DNA of 38,255 bases, taken from assembly GCA_017545245.1 (NCBI GenBank), contig JAFWPB010000054.1, positions 1 through 38,255 of the forward strand. Reading direction: 5' to 3'. This DNA is from Clostridiales bacterium (lineage in GTDB: Bacteria > Bacillota > Clostridia > Saccharofermentanales > Saccharofermentanaceae). A program made the translations under genes and the position numbers. This document shows, piece after piece, positions 11,227-19,473 of this stretch (the stretch's first letter is position 1; each line of letters begins with the position of its first letter). The notes beneath the pieces are model-generated. The model made no database searches. It saw only the letters and a program-made list of their open reading frames with translations, and was not told where the DNA came from.

Positions 11227-12377
11227 CGAAAAAGTTCTGGATGATCGTCAGTTTTTTTCTGGTGTTGATCATTGGGGTGACACTGGTCTTGTTTTTTTAT
11301 TCCGGCAACAAAAAACAATCTTCGAAAAACGGAGTGCAGCTTGTCGCTGTGAACGAAGTTGAGAAACTGATCGAGGAAGGACGGACGGAAGAAGCCACGC
11401 AAAAACTAGCAGAACTGTCCAATAATCTCTCGCAGAAAAGCTCTGAAAACGATAAAGATACATCGATTCTTCTGGTCGGTGCCATCTCGTGCGTAATCCT
11501 CATTCTGGCCTGTATTTACGTCTTTGTAACAGTGTTACACCCAATAAACAAGATGAAAAAGTACACTTCCGAGATCGCGAAAGGGAACTTCGATACGCCG
11601 CTTGAGATGGACCGCGGATCAGAGGTCGGGGAGTTCTCCTGGGCCATCGATAATATGCGAAAAGAACTGAAGAAGTCCCAGCTGGCAGAGACGGAAGCAA
11701 TCGAAAATAATAAGACGGTCATCGCCACTTTGTCTCACGATATCAAGACACCGATCGCATCGATCCGTGCGTATGCGGAAGGACTGGGTGCGAACCTCGA
11801 CAGCACTCCGGAGAAGCGGGCGATGTATGTAGATGTCATTATGAAAAAGAGTGATGAGGTCACGAAAGTCACAGACGATCTTCTCCTGCATTCACTTTCG
11901 GATATGCGGATGCTGAAAGTGGAACCGAAAGAAATGGAGATCAGTGCTTTTGCCAAGGAAGCAATCACGGACCTGGATCCGGAGGGAAAAGACATCAAGT
12001 TTTCCAGTCCGGATTTTGAAGCGGTCGTGATGGCAGACAGGGACCGCCTGCTGCAATGTGTCGAGAACCTGATCAACAACGCCAGGAAATATGCGAAAGC
12101 TCCGATCGAAGTCTCTCTTCTGGAGGAGAAAGAGAACGTCCTGATCCAGGTGAAAGACCATGGAGACGGAATTCCAAACGAAGACCTGCCTTTTATCTTT
12201 GATAAGTTTTACCGCGGACATAATCACGGAAGTCTTCCCGGATCGGGCCTGGGATTATATATAGTAAAATACCTTATGGAACAGATGTACGGGGACGTAA
12301 AACTTCAGAATCAGAAGGACGGACTTCTGGCGATACTGATCCTTCCGAAAAAAGTTCCAATCGAGTCGAAACGTTAA
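11223..12377 (+). CDS. Sensor histidine kinase (HAMP, HisKA, HATPase)
   Basis: Membrane sensor of 384 residues. Transmembrane helix 1 (about 6-26) and helix 2 (about 82-104) flank a short extracytoplasmic region of about 55 residues. A HAMP linker (about 105-155) follows, then the dimerisation box with phospho-acceptor His172 in LSHDIKTPIASIRAYAEG and the ATP-binding domain (N box NLINNARKYAK, G1 DHGDGIP, F box FDKFYRG, G2 GSGLGLYIVK). The small sensor domain suggests that the signal may come from the membrane or the partner transporter rather than a soluble ligand, as in Bce/Vnc-type systems (inference). It overlaps the response regulator by 4 nt. An inverted repeat starting 2 nt after its stop may couple its translation to that of the ABC ATPase. 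Confidence 0.93.
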   Translation: MTKKFWMIVSFFLVLIIGVTLVLFFYSGNKKQSSKNGVQLVAVNEVEKLIEEGRTEEATQKLAELSNNLSQKSSENDKDTSILLVGAISCVILILACIYVFVTVLHPINKMKKYTSEIAKGNFDTPLEMDRGSEVGEFSWAIDNMRKELKKSQLAETEAIENNKTVIATLSHDIKTPIASIRAYAEGLGANLDSTPEKRAMYVDVIMKKSDEVTKVTDDLLLHSLSDMRMLKVEPKEMEISAFAKEAITDLDPEGKDIKFSSPDFEAVVMADRDRLLQCVENLINNARKYAKAPIEVSLLEEKENVLIQVKDHGDGIPNEDLPFIFDKFYRGHNHGSLPGSGLGLYIVKYLMEQMYGDVKLQNQKDGLLAILILPKKVPIESKR

Positions 12378-12378
12378 G

Positions 12379-12430
12379 GACTCCTTAATAAGTTCTGGTG
12401 GATAATGATGCCAACATGAGAAAAGGAGTC
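12379..12430 (+). promoter_or_regulatory. Inverted repeat that could mask the ABC ATPase ribosome binding site
   Basis: GACTCCTT (12379-12386), 2 nt after the kinase stop codon, is exactly complementary to AAGGAGTC (12423-12430), which contains the Shine-Dalgarno sequence of the ATPase gene starting at 12443. Ribosomes terminating on the kinase gene would open the stem. The function is inferred. Confidence 0.45.
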
Positions 12431-12442
12431 TAAAAACACAAA

Positions 12443-13204
12443 ATGAGCAATAGTATTCTTTCAGCAAAATCACTATGTAAAAGCTTCTCCCATAATGGTG
12501 GACAGGTACATGTCCTGAGTAATGTCGATCTCGAGATCTATGAGGGCGATTTCACTGTCGTCATGGGTGCGTCCGGATCGGGCAAATCCACGCTTCTTTA
12601 TGCATTGTCGGGAATGGATAAAGCCACCTCGGGACAAGTGCTTTTCGATGGGAAAGATCTGGTGAAGATGAAGGAAAAAGAACTGGCCAAGCTCAGAAGC
12701 CATGATTTCGGATTCATCTTCCAGCAGATGCACCTGATCAGTAATCTCACGCTTTTTGAAAACGTTGTCGTGCCGGGTTATCTCAATAACGAGAGAACGA
12801 CCGCGGATGTGAAGGCGCGTGCCGATGAACTCCTCAAGCAGATGGGAATCTTTGATGTCAAGACACATCGGCCGTCCCAGGTTTCCGGTGGTGAGCAGCA
12901 GCGCTGTGCGATCGCAAGAGCCGTGATCCATCTTCCGAAACTGCTTTTCGCCGATGAGCCGACCGGTGCGCTGAACCGCAAGAATACGAAGGAAGTTCTG
13001 GACCTGATGACGGATCTGAACCGCGATGGACAGAGTATCCTGATGGTTACCCATGATCTTCGTGCGGCCCTCCGCGCCAGCCGTATCCTCTATCTGGAAG
13101 ACGGAAAAGTAATCGGGGAACTGACGCTTCCTGCGTATGAAAAAGAAGAAGAGAAGAACCGCGAGGCGCAGGTCAATGCCTGGCTTAACTCGATGAAGTG
13201 GTAA
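12443..13204 (+). CDS. ABC transporter ATP-binding protein (MacB/BceA/LolD type)
   Basis: ATPase of 253 residues that powers the FtsX-type permease encoded 13 nt downstream. Motifs are complete: Walker A GASGSGKST (42-50), Q-loop in FIFQQMHLI, signature VSGGEQQRCAIARA, Walker B LLFADEPTGAL and H-loop VTHDLRAALR. ATPases of this class partner with mechanotransmission-type permeases that expel or release lipoproteins, peptides or antibiotics, and they are often encoded next to their own two-component system, as here. The ATG at 12443 is about 14 nt from its AAGGAG site, a long spacing, and that site lies in a potential hairpin. Confidence 0.93.
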   Translation: MSNSILSAKSLCKSFSHNGGQVHVLSNVDLEIYEGDFTVVMGASGSGKSTLLYALSGMDKATSGQVLFDGKDLVKMKEKELAKLRSHDFGFIFQQMHLISNLTLFENVVVPGYLNNERTTADVKARADELLKQMGIFDVKTHRPSQVSGGEQQRCAIARAVIHLPKLLFADEPTGALNRKNTKEVLDLMTDLNRDGQSILMVTHDLRAALRASRILYLEDGKVIGELTLPAYEKEEEKNREAQVNAWLNSMKW

Positions 13205-13217
13205 GGAGGAAAACGAA

Positions 13218-15572
13218 ATGGATATCCTTACTTTACTTCGTGCCAACATTAGAAGAAAAAAGGGCACGTTCTTCGGGATCATGTTCCTGATGATCATCGT
13301 GTCGATGCTTCTGATCACCATCTTCAGTGTAAAAAAGAATGTCACGCAAAGTATCAATGAAGCATATATCGATGCCAAAGCCAGCGATGTCATGATGAAT
13401 ATTCCGCAAGAGAGACTGTCGGAGGAGCTTCTTGATAAGGTGAGAAACCACCCGATGGTCGATCATGTGGATACATGTGATGCGGTCCTCGTCAGAAAAC
13501 ATACTCTTGGAGGAAAAGAAGATACACAGAGCTGGCTGATCACGGAGCTCAATGACAGAGTCACACACTTCTTTAATGAAGATTTCACCGCGTATGAAGA
13601 CGAAGTACCTCCAATTGGAAATGACGAGATCTATCTTGTGCAGGGCATTGCTACGGATACTGGCTGCAAGGTGGATGACGACTTATTTATTACGACTCGT
13701 GCCGGTGATTACACATTCAAGATAAAGGGCTTCGTAGTGGAGCCGATCTGCGGCTCGTCCATGGTCGGATGGAAGACGGTCTATGTTTCAAAGGAGTCTT
13801 TTGACAAACTGGCTTCTGATATAGATGCCAATCCGAACCCGGATCTGGTCGGCCGCGTGACGATTGTTTACGTGTACAAGAAAGCTGACTGCGAATTAAG
13901 CGACAGTGCTTTTGCCGTACAACTCAACAAAGACACAGATATCCAGAACTACTCCTATGCATCGGAGTCCGCCAGCCAGATGAAGTACTATACGAATCTG
14001 TTTTCTGACATCGTCTGCTCGATCATGCTGGTATTCTGCGGAATCCTTGCAGCCGTTGTCCTGATCATCATGGCACACAACATCTCCGTTACGATCGAGA
14101 TGAGCTATACCGAACTGGGTGTCCTGAAAGCACAGGGCTTCAGCGTGATGCGTATCCGTGTGCTCTATATGATCCAGTATATCCTTTCCCAGGTCATCGG
14201 AACGATCATCGGCGCTTTCCTCGCATTCCCGCTGATCATCAAGTTCGGCGGCATCTTCCAGCCGATCACCGGCATCCTGGCCAAGAACAAAGTGGACATG
14301 GTTTCGGGTGGAATGATCCTTCTGGTCATGCTTCTGGTTTCCATCGTGATCGTGTTCCTCGCGACAAGAAAAGTCGGCAGGATTTCTCCGGTAAAAGCAC
14401 TTACCGGCGAGCATAGCGACGTGCATTTCGATAACCTTCTCAATGCACCGGTCTCCGGCAAGAATCTCTCAGTCAGCCTTGCCTACCGCCAGTTCAGTTC
14501 CAAGAAAAAACGCTATCTTGTCGCCATCTTTATCTGCGCGGTACTGATGTTCTTCATGCTGACGGTCAACCTCATGGCCAGCAGTATGCAATCCAAGCAA
14601 GCCATGCAGGCCATGGGCGAGATCATCACTGAAGTAGATGTCGGCCTGAGCGACCGCTCCTTCACAGAAGAAGAAATGAAAGAACTCCAGGAGATTACAC
14701 AAGGTGCGGCGGAGGTACAGTTGGATGGTTTCATCCGTCACGAATACCTGACTCTGGACGGAAACAGCGTAATGTGCGAGATCGATACCAATCCGGATTT
14801 CATGATGATCTGTTCCGGACGCGCGCCGATCTACGACAACGAAATCGTGATCACTGAGATCATCTCGGATATGCTTGGCCTCAAAGAGGGAGACAAAGTC
14901 GAAGTAGCCCGTCGTGAATACAAAGACGAGTACATCGTATGCGGTATCTTCTGCAAGATCAACGATACAGGAAAGGTCTTCGGCATGACCGAAGCAGGAG
15001 GCAAGAAACTGCATTGCGGCGGTTTTTCCTGGTACAGTGTCAGCCTCGTCCATCCGAAAGACTGTTACAAAGTGGAAGAAGCACTCAAAGCCAGATTTGA
15101 CGACAGTTTTATTATCCGTGCACATGAGGACTATAGTGATGCCGACGATATGAAGTCGATCTCGGCCGCCGTGGATGTCATGCGATACACCATTTATATC
15201 TTCTCAATCATCTTCGTACTGGTCGTGGTCTCCATGATCTGCAGCAAGATCTTCGCGCAGGAGAGAAAAGATCTCGGCATCTTCAAAGCCATCGGATTTA
15301 CCTCCGCCAAGCTTCGCCTCATGTTTGCGATCCGCTTCCTGATCGTTGGCGTGATCGGTTCCGCCATCGGCTGTGCACTGAGCCTTCTTTTCTCGACAAA
15401 AGCACTGAACAAGATGCTTTACAGCATGGGTGTGACCAACTTCGTTTCCAATTACAGAGCAGAGACGGTGCTGATCCCGTTGGTTCTGCTTCTCGCCGGA
15501 TTCTTCGTGTTCGCTTTCCTGGTTTCGAGAAAGGTGAAGAAAGTGCAGATCCGGGAACTCGTGATCGAGTAA
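13218..15572 (+). CDS. ABC transporter permease, FtsX family, two FtsX cores
   Basis: A 784-residue permease. An N-terminal transmembrane helix (about 18-38) is followed by a large extracytoplasmic domain, then three helices forming the first FtsX core (about 255-395). A second helix near 430-450, a second extracytoplasmic domain (about 455-645) and three C-terminal helices (about 650-780) form the second core. This duplicated arrangement is typical of MacB/FtsX-like exporters in Bacillota with one long permease per ATPase. A strong AAGGAGG site lies just before the ATG. With the upstream regulator, kinase and ATPase it forms a four-gene sensing and transport module, plausibly for antimicrobial peptides. 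A terminator-like structure follows at 15623-15687. The substrate cannot be deduced. Confidence 0.9.
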   Translation: MDILTLLRANIRRKKGTFFGIMFLMIIVSMLLITIFSVKKNVTQSINEAYIDAKASDVMMNIPQERLSEELLDKVRNHPMVDHVDTCDAVLVRKHTLGGKEDTQSWLITELNDRVTHFFNEDFTAYEDEVPPIGNDEIYLVQGIATDTGCKVDDDLFITTRAGDYTFKIKGFVVEPICGSSMVGWKTVYVSKESFDKLASDIDANPNPDLVGRVTIVYVYKKADCELSDSAFAVQLNKDTDIQNYSYASESASQMKYYTNLFSDIVCSIMLVFCGILAAVVLIIMAHNISVTIEMSYTELGVLKAQGFSVMRIRVLYMIQYILSQVIGTIIGAFLAFPLIIKFGGIFQPITGILAKNKVDMVSGGMILLVMLLVSIVIVFLATRKVGRISPVKALTGEHSDVHFDNLLNAPVSGKNLSVSLAYRQFSSKKKRYLVAIFICAVLMFFMLTVNLMASSMQSKQAMQAMGEIITEVDVGLSDRSFTEEEMKELQEITQGAAEVQLDGFIRHEYLTLDGNSVMCEIDTNPDFMMICSGRAPIYDNEIVITEIISDMLGLKEGDKVEVARREYKDEYIVCGIFCKINDTGKVFGMTEAGGKKLHCGGFSWYSVSLVHPKDCYKVEEALKARFDDSFIIRAHEDYSDADDMKSISAAVDVMRYTIYIFSIIFVLVVVSMICSKIFAQERKDLGIFKAIGFTSAKLRLMFAIRFLIVGVIGSAIGCALSLLFSTKALNKMLYSMGVTNFVSNYRAETVLIPLVLLLAGFFVFAFLVSRKVKKVQIRELVIE

Positions 15573-15622
15573 GAAAGCCACTTACGGTTTGACTTCTTTG
15601 CGAAAAAAGAGAATAATAAAAT

Positions 15623-15687
15623 AGCCGATAGCTAGTCGGGTTTACTTCATTTTTCAGGAACAATCCGGCAATATCATCGGCTTTTTT
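15623..15687 (+). terminator. Putative intrinsic terminator with long loop after the permease gene
   Basis: AGCCGAT (15623-15629) pairs with ATCGGCT (15676-15682) and is followed by a T-rich run (15682-15700). The enclosed 46 bases may fold further, since CCGAT and GTCGG also pair locally. Confidence 0.5.
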
Positions 15688-15703
15688 ATTTCTTTTTTGT
15701 CTG

Positions 15704-15741
15704 AAAAAGGTGTCTGCGTGATTTCTTCCGCAGACACTTTT
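15704..15741 (+). terminator. Second hairpin upstream of the TerD-like gene (possible bidirectional terminator or leader element)
   Basis: GTGTCTGCG (15710-15718) pairs with CGCAGACAC (15729-15737). The stem is extended by AAAA (15705-15708) with TTTT (15738-15741) around one bulged G. The T-run is short. It ends 22 nt before the next start codon, so it may insulate that gene or control its leader. Confidence 0.55.
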
Positions 15742-15763
15742 AAAGGCAGAAACGTGAGGGCAT

Positions 15764-17854
15764 ATGAAGGATAGAAAACCGAACATCTTCAAGAGTTTCC
15801 TTTTTTCAAGGCATATTCTGGTAAATGGTAAGATCGGAAAGCCAGGTGTTCTTTGCGAAGAATATGGTGAAGTGCTTCTATCTTTAGCCAAACTATTTAA
15901 TATCCGGATCACATCCGGCGGCAGACTTGCTGATCCTACCATGATCAGGTTCTGCTCAGAGATGCTGGGAGAAGATGTTCCGAAAGCATTCTATCAGGGT
16001 TTCCCTCAAAGTGTAAGAAAACTCATGTCGGAAGATCTCTTGTTCGACCAGATGCTGACATACTTTGTGACCTACGGTCTGGGGGATTTTTCACAGCAGA
16101 GGCATTCTGTACTGGAAAACGAAGAAGACCTGGTGCGAAGTGCTTTTAAAGAAGAAGGAACCATTAAGGATTTCGAGATCGTGGATGGTCCAAAAGCACT
16201 GGAAAAGCTTGCATCGATTCTGGATTCCATGCTTGCCGGAACACGTCCGCTGAATGCTTCGCAGATCGAACTGGCAGCGTCTTTCTGTAAAACTTTCGGT
16301 TTCTTCCCGAAAAAAGTGGCGTCGAAGAATACGGCGGTCATGCTGCTTCTGGAAACAGGAGATATACGTTTTTCGGATTTCCTGAGCCTTTCGGATGTGA
16401 CGAAGCTTCTGGATGCATTTCTTATGAAATACAAGCAGGAGCGTAATCCAAAGAAGCTGAACCTGAAAAATCAGGAAAGAAAACTGTTCATCAAGGTCAT
16501 CGACCGTGCGTTTGAAAGCGGAAAGGCCGATATCGAATATTGTTATGAGAAGAAAAAAATCTGGTGTGGACTTCTGCATCATATCCATTACCAGCCTAAG
16601 TGTGAAAAGGCGAAAGAATTCCTTGCCAATATACGTAGAAAAGAGAACTTGTCCGCCTATTCCTCATTTGAGAAAAAACTTCGAGAAGAAGGTGCACTAG
16701 CTGCGGCAGATGATCTTCTTCGTACGAAGGGATCCGGCGCACTTTTCCGCCAGCTTCACTATCTCGTCAGCCGTTGTGAAAGCAAGGAAGAAATCGATGC
16801 ACTGCTGTCTCGTATAGACACGAATAACGCGATCATTCTCCTGCAGCTTTATGCGATGTATCCTGTTTATAAAACAGATGCTTTTCCGAGAGTCTTCCAG
16901 TTTATTAAGTGTAATCTGCAGACAAGACATACTGAGACAGAAGAAGAGATGGCCCGCCGCCGTTCCCGGCTTTCGGAGGAGCAGGTTGCCTATCTTTCTT
17001 CGGTGATTGAAGAAAAACTCCGGAAGATCCTTTTTGGACGTCTTGGAAAGGTTTATATCGATCCGGAGATGGAACGGTATGCGGTGCCTCTGAAAGAGAG
17101 TGCAACTCAGGGCGGTTTAGGTGTTCTGGCCAGCGGTTCTCATTTCCCTATGGAAAGAGCAAAGAAGATCCGTGCATTTACGTATTGGGAAAAGGTGGAC
17201 GATATTGATCTGGCTGTGATCGCACTTTCTGAAAAAGGTGAACAGAAAGAGTTCTCGTGGAGAACGATGTTTGAGGAACAGTCTCCGGCAATCACCTATT
17301 CCGGAGATGAAACATCCGGGTATAACGGCGGATCGGAGTACTACGATATCGATGTGGAAATGATGAAGAAAGAATACCCGGATTACCGTTATCTGGTGTT
17401 TACGGATAATGTATTCTCGAACCTGAATTTCTCACAGTGCATTTGTAAAGCCGGTTACATGGTACGCGATAAAGATGATTCCGGAGAAATATTCGAACCC
17501 AAGACCGTTTCCTCTTCGTTTGTGGTAAACTGTCCGTCAAGATTCGTGTATCTGTTCGGACTGGATATGGAAACGTTTGAATTCTTCTGGCTGAATTCGG
17601 CGCAGGCATTCAGTGTTCCGGTTGCCGGAATCACCAATATGTCGCCGCTTCTCAATCAGTTCAAAGTCACGGATACACTCAATCTGAAAGTGCTTTTTGA
17701 GATGCTGGCGGAAGAAATCGTGGAGAATATGGAAGAAGCGGATGTTGTTGTGACAAACCGGAGCGTGACTGTTCCGGATCACGTGGAAGTGATCCGGGAA
17801 TACGATTTTGAACGTATCCTGGCGCTTCTGGAGAAAGAGGCAAAACCATGCTGA
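15764..17854 (+). CDS. Large protein with TerD-like C-terminal region, function unknown
   Basis: A 696-residue soluble protein without signal peptide or membrane helices. The first 430 residues are helical and charged, possibly a helical repeat scaffold. A linker region RRSRLSEEQVAYLSS...KVYIDPEMERYAVPLKE (about 395-450) leads into a beta-rich C-terminal part (about 460-620). That part has the pattern DDIDLAVIAL, YSGDETSGYNGGSEYYDIDV, YLVFTDNVFSNLNFSQC and IFEPKTV, which resembles TerD-like, calcium-binding stress proteins of the tellurite-resistance group. The similarity is recognised by eye, so confidence in the family is moderate. A GAGGG sequence only 3 nt before the ATG gives poor spacing. 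Its last 7 nt overlap the YesN-type regulator gene, implying translational coupling with a two-component system, which is an unusual partnership. Confidence 0.6.
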   Translation: MKDRKPNIFKSFLFSRHILVNGKIGKPGVLCEEYGEVLLSLAKLFNIRITSGGRLADPTMIRFCSEMLGEDVPKAFYQGFPQSVRKLMSEDLLFDQMLTYFVTYGLGDFSQQRHSVLENEEDLVRSAFKEEGTIKDFEIVDGPKALEKLASILDSMLAGTRPLNASQIELAASFCKTFGFFPKKVASKNTAVMLLLETGDIRFSDFLSLSDVTKLLDAFLMKYKQERNPKKLNLKNQERKLFIKVIDRAFESGKADIEYCYEKKKIWCGLLHHIHYQPKCEKAKEFLANIRRKENLSAYSSFEKKLREEGALAAADDLLRTKGSGALFRQLHYLVSRCESKEEIDALLSRIDTNNAIILLQLYAMYPVYKTDAFPRVFQFIKCNLQTRHTETEEEMARRRSRLSEEQVAYLSSVIEEKLRKILFGRLGKVYIDPEMERYAVPLKESATQGGLGVLASGSHFPMERAKKIRAFTYWEKVDDIDLAVIALSEKGEQKEFSWRTMFEEQSPAITYSGDETSGYNGGSEYYDIDVEMMKKEYPDYRYLVFTDNVFSNLNFSQCICKAGYMVRDKDDSGEIFEPKTVSSSFVVNCPSRFVYLFGLDMETFEFFWLNSAQAFSVPVAGITNMSPLLNQFKVTDTLNLKVLFEMLAEEIVENMEEADVVVTNRSVTVPDHVEVIREYDFERILALLEKEAKPC

Positions 17855-19473
17855 AAGTTTTTCTTGTAGAAGATGAATACGTGGTCCGGGAAGGGATCAA
17901 GAATAATATCGACTGGAACGCGCACGGATATGAGTTCTGCGGTGAAGCAGGCGATGGTGAACTTGCCTTTCCGATGATCCAGAAAGAAAAACCGGATATC
18001 GTGATCACGGACATCAAGATGCCTTTTATGGACGGTTTGACGCTTAGCCGCATGATCAAGTCGGAGTTTCCTTGGGTCGAGATCATCATCCTGACCGGTT
18101 ACGAGGATTTCCAGTTCGCAAGAGAAGCAATCAAGATCGGTGTGTCCTGTTATCTTTTAAAACCGGTAAATGGCGAGAGTCTTTTGAAAGAAGTCGACCA
18201 GCTGGCAGAGAAGATCCTCGAGAAAAAAGAGGAGAGAGAAGCGGCCAAGCGCTACGAAGAAGAAATGCGTGAGCGCACCGAACTCGATAAGCGGGACTTT
18301 TTCAATAAACTCATCAAGGGTGGTCTTCATGCATCCGAACTGATCGAAGAATCCAAGAAACTTTCCATTGATATTACGGCGGTACGCTATAACGTGGTCC
18401 TGATCAAAGTATGGTCGGATAAACACGACATCGGCGAGTTTTCAAACAGCGTTCTGAAGGTGGAAGAGGGCATCCGTAAAATCGCTGATGAGAACGGTGC
18501 GATCTTCTTCGATTTTATTGTGGAAGGAACGGCGCTTCTCTTTAAGGGTGACAGTGATGCCAGCATCGAAAAACAGGTGGATACGGCGATCTCCCAGATG
18601 AAAGCGCTTTTTGAGGGGTATAAGCATATCCGGTATTTCGGCGCGATCGGTCAGGTCGTCGGAAGAGTCACGGAGATCCATACTTCCTTTGACTGGGCGA
18701 GCCGTGCGTTTGCTCACCTGTATCTGACATCGGAAAATGCTTTCCTTGTAGGATCACAGGATGGTCTTCGTCCGGAAAACGATGTTAATATTCTTTCCGA
18801 GATCGATCCGCAGCACATTGACAGACGATTGGTGAAGCGTTTCCTTCGCGGTGGTGAACCTTCCGAGATCACGTTCTTCCTGGAAGAGTACCTGAACAAT
18901 ATCGGAAACGACGCGATCCGCTCGTCGATGCTGAGACAATATATCGCCATGGATGTATATTTCTGCGTGGTGGACTTTCTCGAGAATGAACTCGGTATCG
19001 AGAGAGGCGAGGTCGATAAGAAAGTGGATATTCCCAATCAGGAAGTGCTTTCGGATGAGAACAAGACTTCGGATTATCTTCTCGATATTCTGGAAACGGC
19101 GCTTTCCCTTCGTCAGACACACGCCCTCGGACGTTATCACGACGTCATGAAGCAGGCGGTCGCGTATATCAACGAGCATTATGCAGAGGAGGAACTGTCG
19201 CTGAATACATTGGCGGCGCAGGTGAACTTCTCACCCAATCACTTAAGTGCGATCTTCAAGCAGGAGACGGGACAGCCGTTTATCAAGTATCTTACGGATT
19301 ATCGTATGGATATGGCAAAAGAACTGTTGAGCCGTACTTCGAAGAAGAGTAATGAGATCGGCATCCTGGTCGGCTACAAAGATCCGCACTATTTTTCGTA
19401 TCTTTTCAAGAAAACGCAGGGAATCACACCGACCCAGTACAGGAATAAAGGCCACGGAGACGCAGAAGAATGA
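17848..19473 (+). CDS. YesN-type response regulator with AraC DNA-binding domain
   Basis: A 541-residue response regulator. The receiver domain (1-120) has phospho-acceptor Asp55 in VITDIKMPFMDG and the conserved Lys in YLLKPV. A long middle region (about 120-420) typical of YesN-like proteins follows, then a C-terminal AraC-type double helix-turn-helix (about 430-530; LSLNTLAAQVNFSPNHLSAIFKQETGQPFIKYLTDYRM and the second helix near IGYKDPHYFSYLFKK-like residues). Proteins of this group usually activate a neighbouring carbohydrate transporter. It overlaps the upstream TerD-like gene by 7 nt and the downstream kinase gene by 4 nt. The expected target is the furanose ABC transporter operon starting at 20954. 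Confidence 0.92.
   Translation: MLKVFLVEDEYVVREGIKNNIDWNAHGYEFCGEAGDGELAFPMIQKEKPDIVITDIKMPFMDGLTLSRMIKSEFPWVEIIILTGYEDFQFAREAIKIGVSCYLLKPVNGESLLKEVDQLAEKILEKKEEREAAKRYEEEMRERTELDKRDFFNKLIKGGLHASELIEESKKLSIDITAVRYNVVLIKVWSDKHDIGEFSNSVLKVEEGIRKIADENGAIFFDFIVEGTALLFKGDSDASIEKQVDTAISQMKALFEGYKHIRYFGAIGQVVGRVTEIHTSFDWASRAFAHLYLTSENAFLVGSQDGLRPENDVNILSEIDPQHIDRRLVKRFLRGGEPSEITFFLEEYLNNIGNDAIRSSMLRQYIAMDVYFCVVDFLENELGIERGEVDKKVDIPNQEVLSDENKTSDYLLDILETALSLRQTHALGRYHDVMKQAVAYINEHYAEEELSLNTLAAQVNFSPNHLSAIFKQETGQPFIKYLTDYRMDMAKELLSRTSKKSNEIGILVGYKDPHYFSYLFKKTQGITPTQYRNKGHGDAEE

Noticed and set aside
12473..13393. Minus-strand open frame of 306 codons over the ABC ATPase and permease start
   Set aside because: The plus strand carries complete Walker and signature motifs in this interval, and the antisense frame has no recognisable features.
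14469..15125. Minus-strand open frame of 218 codons in the permease
   Set aside because: It is fully inside the permease gene and has no start signals.
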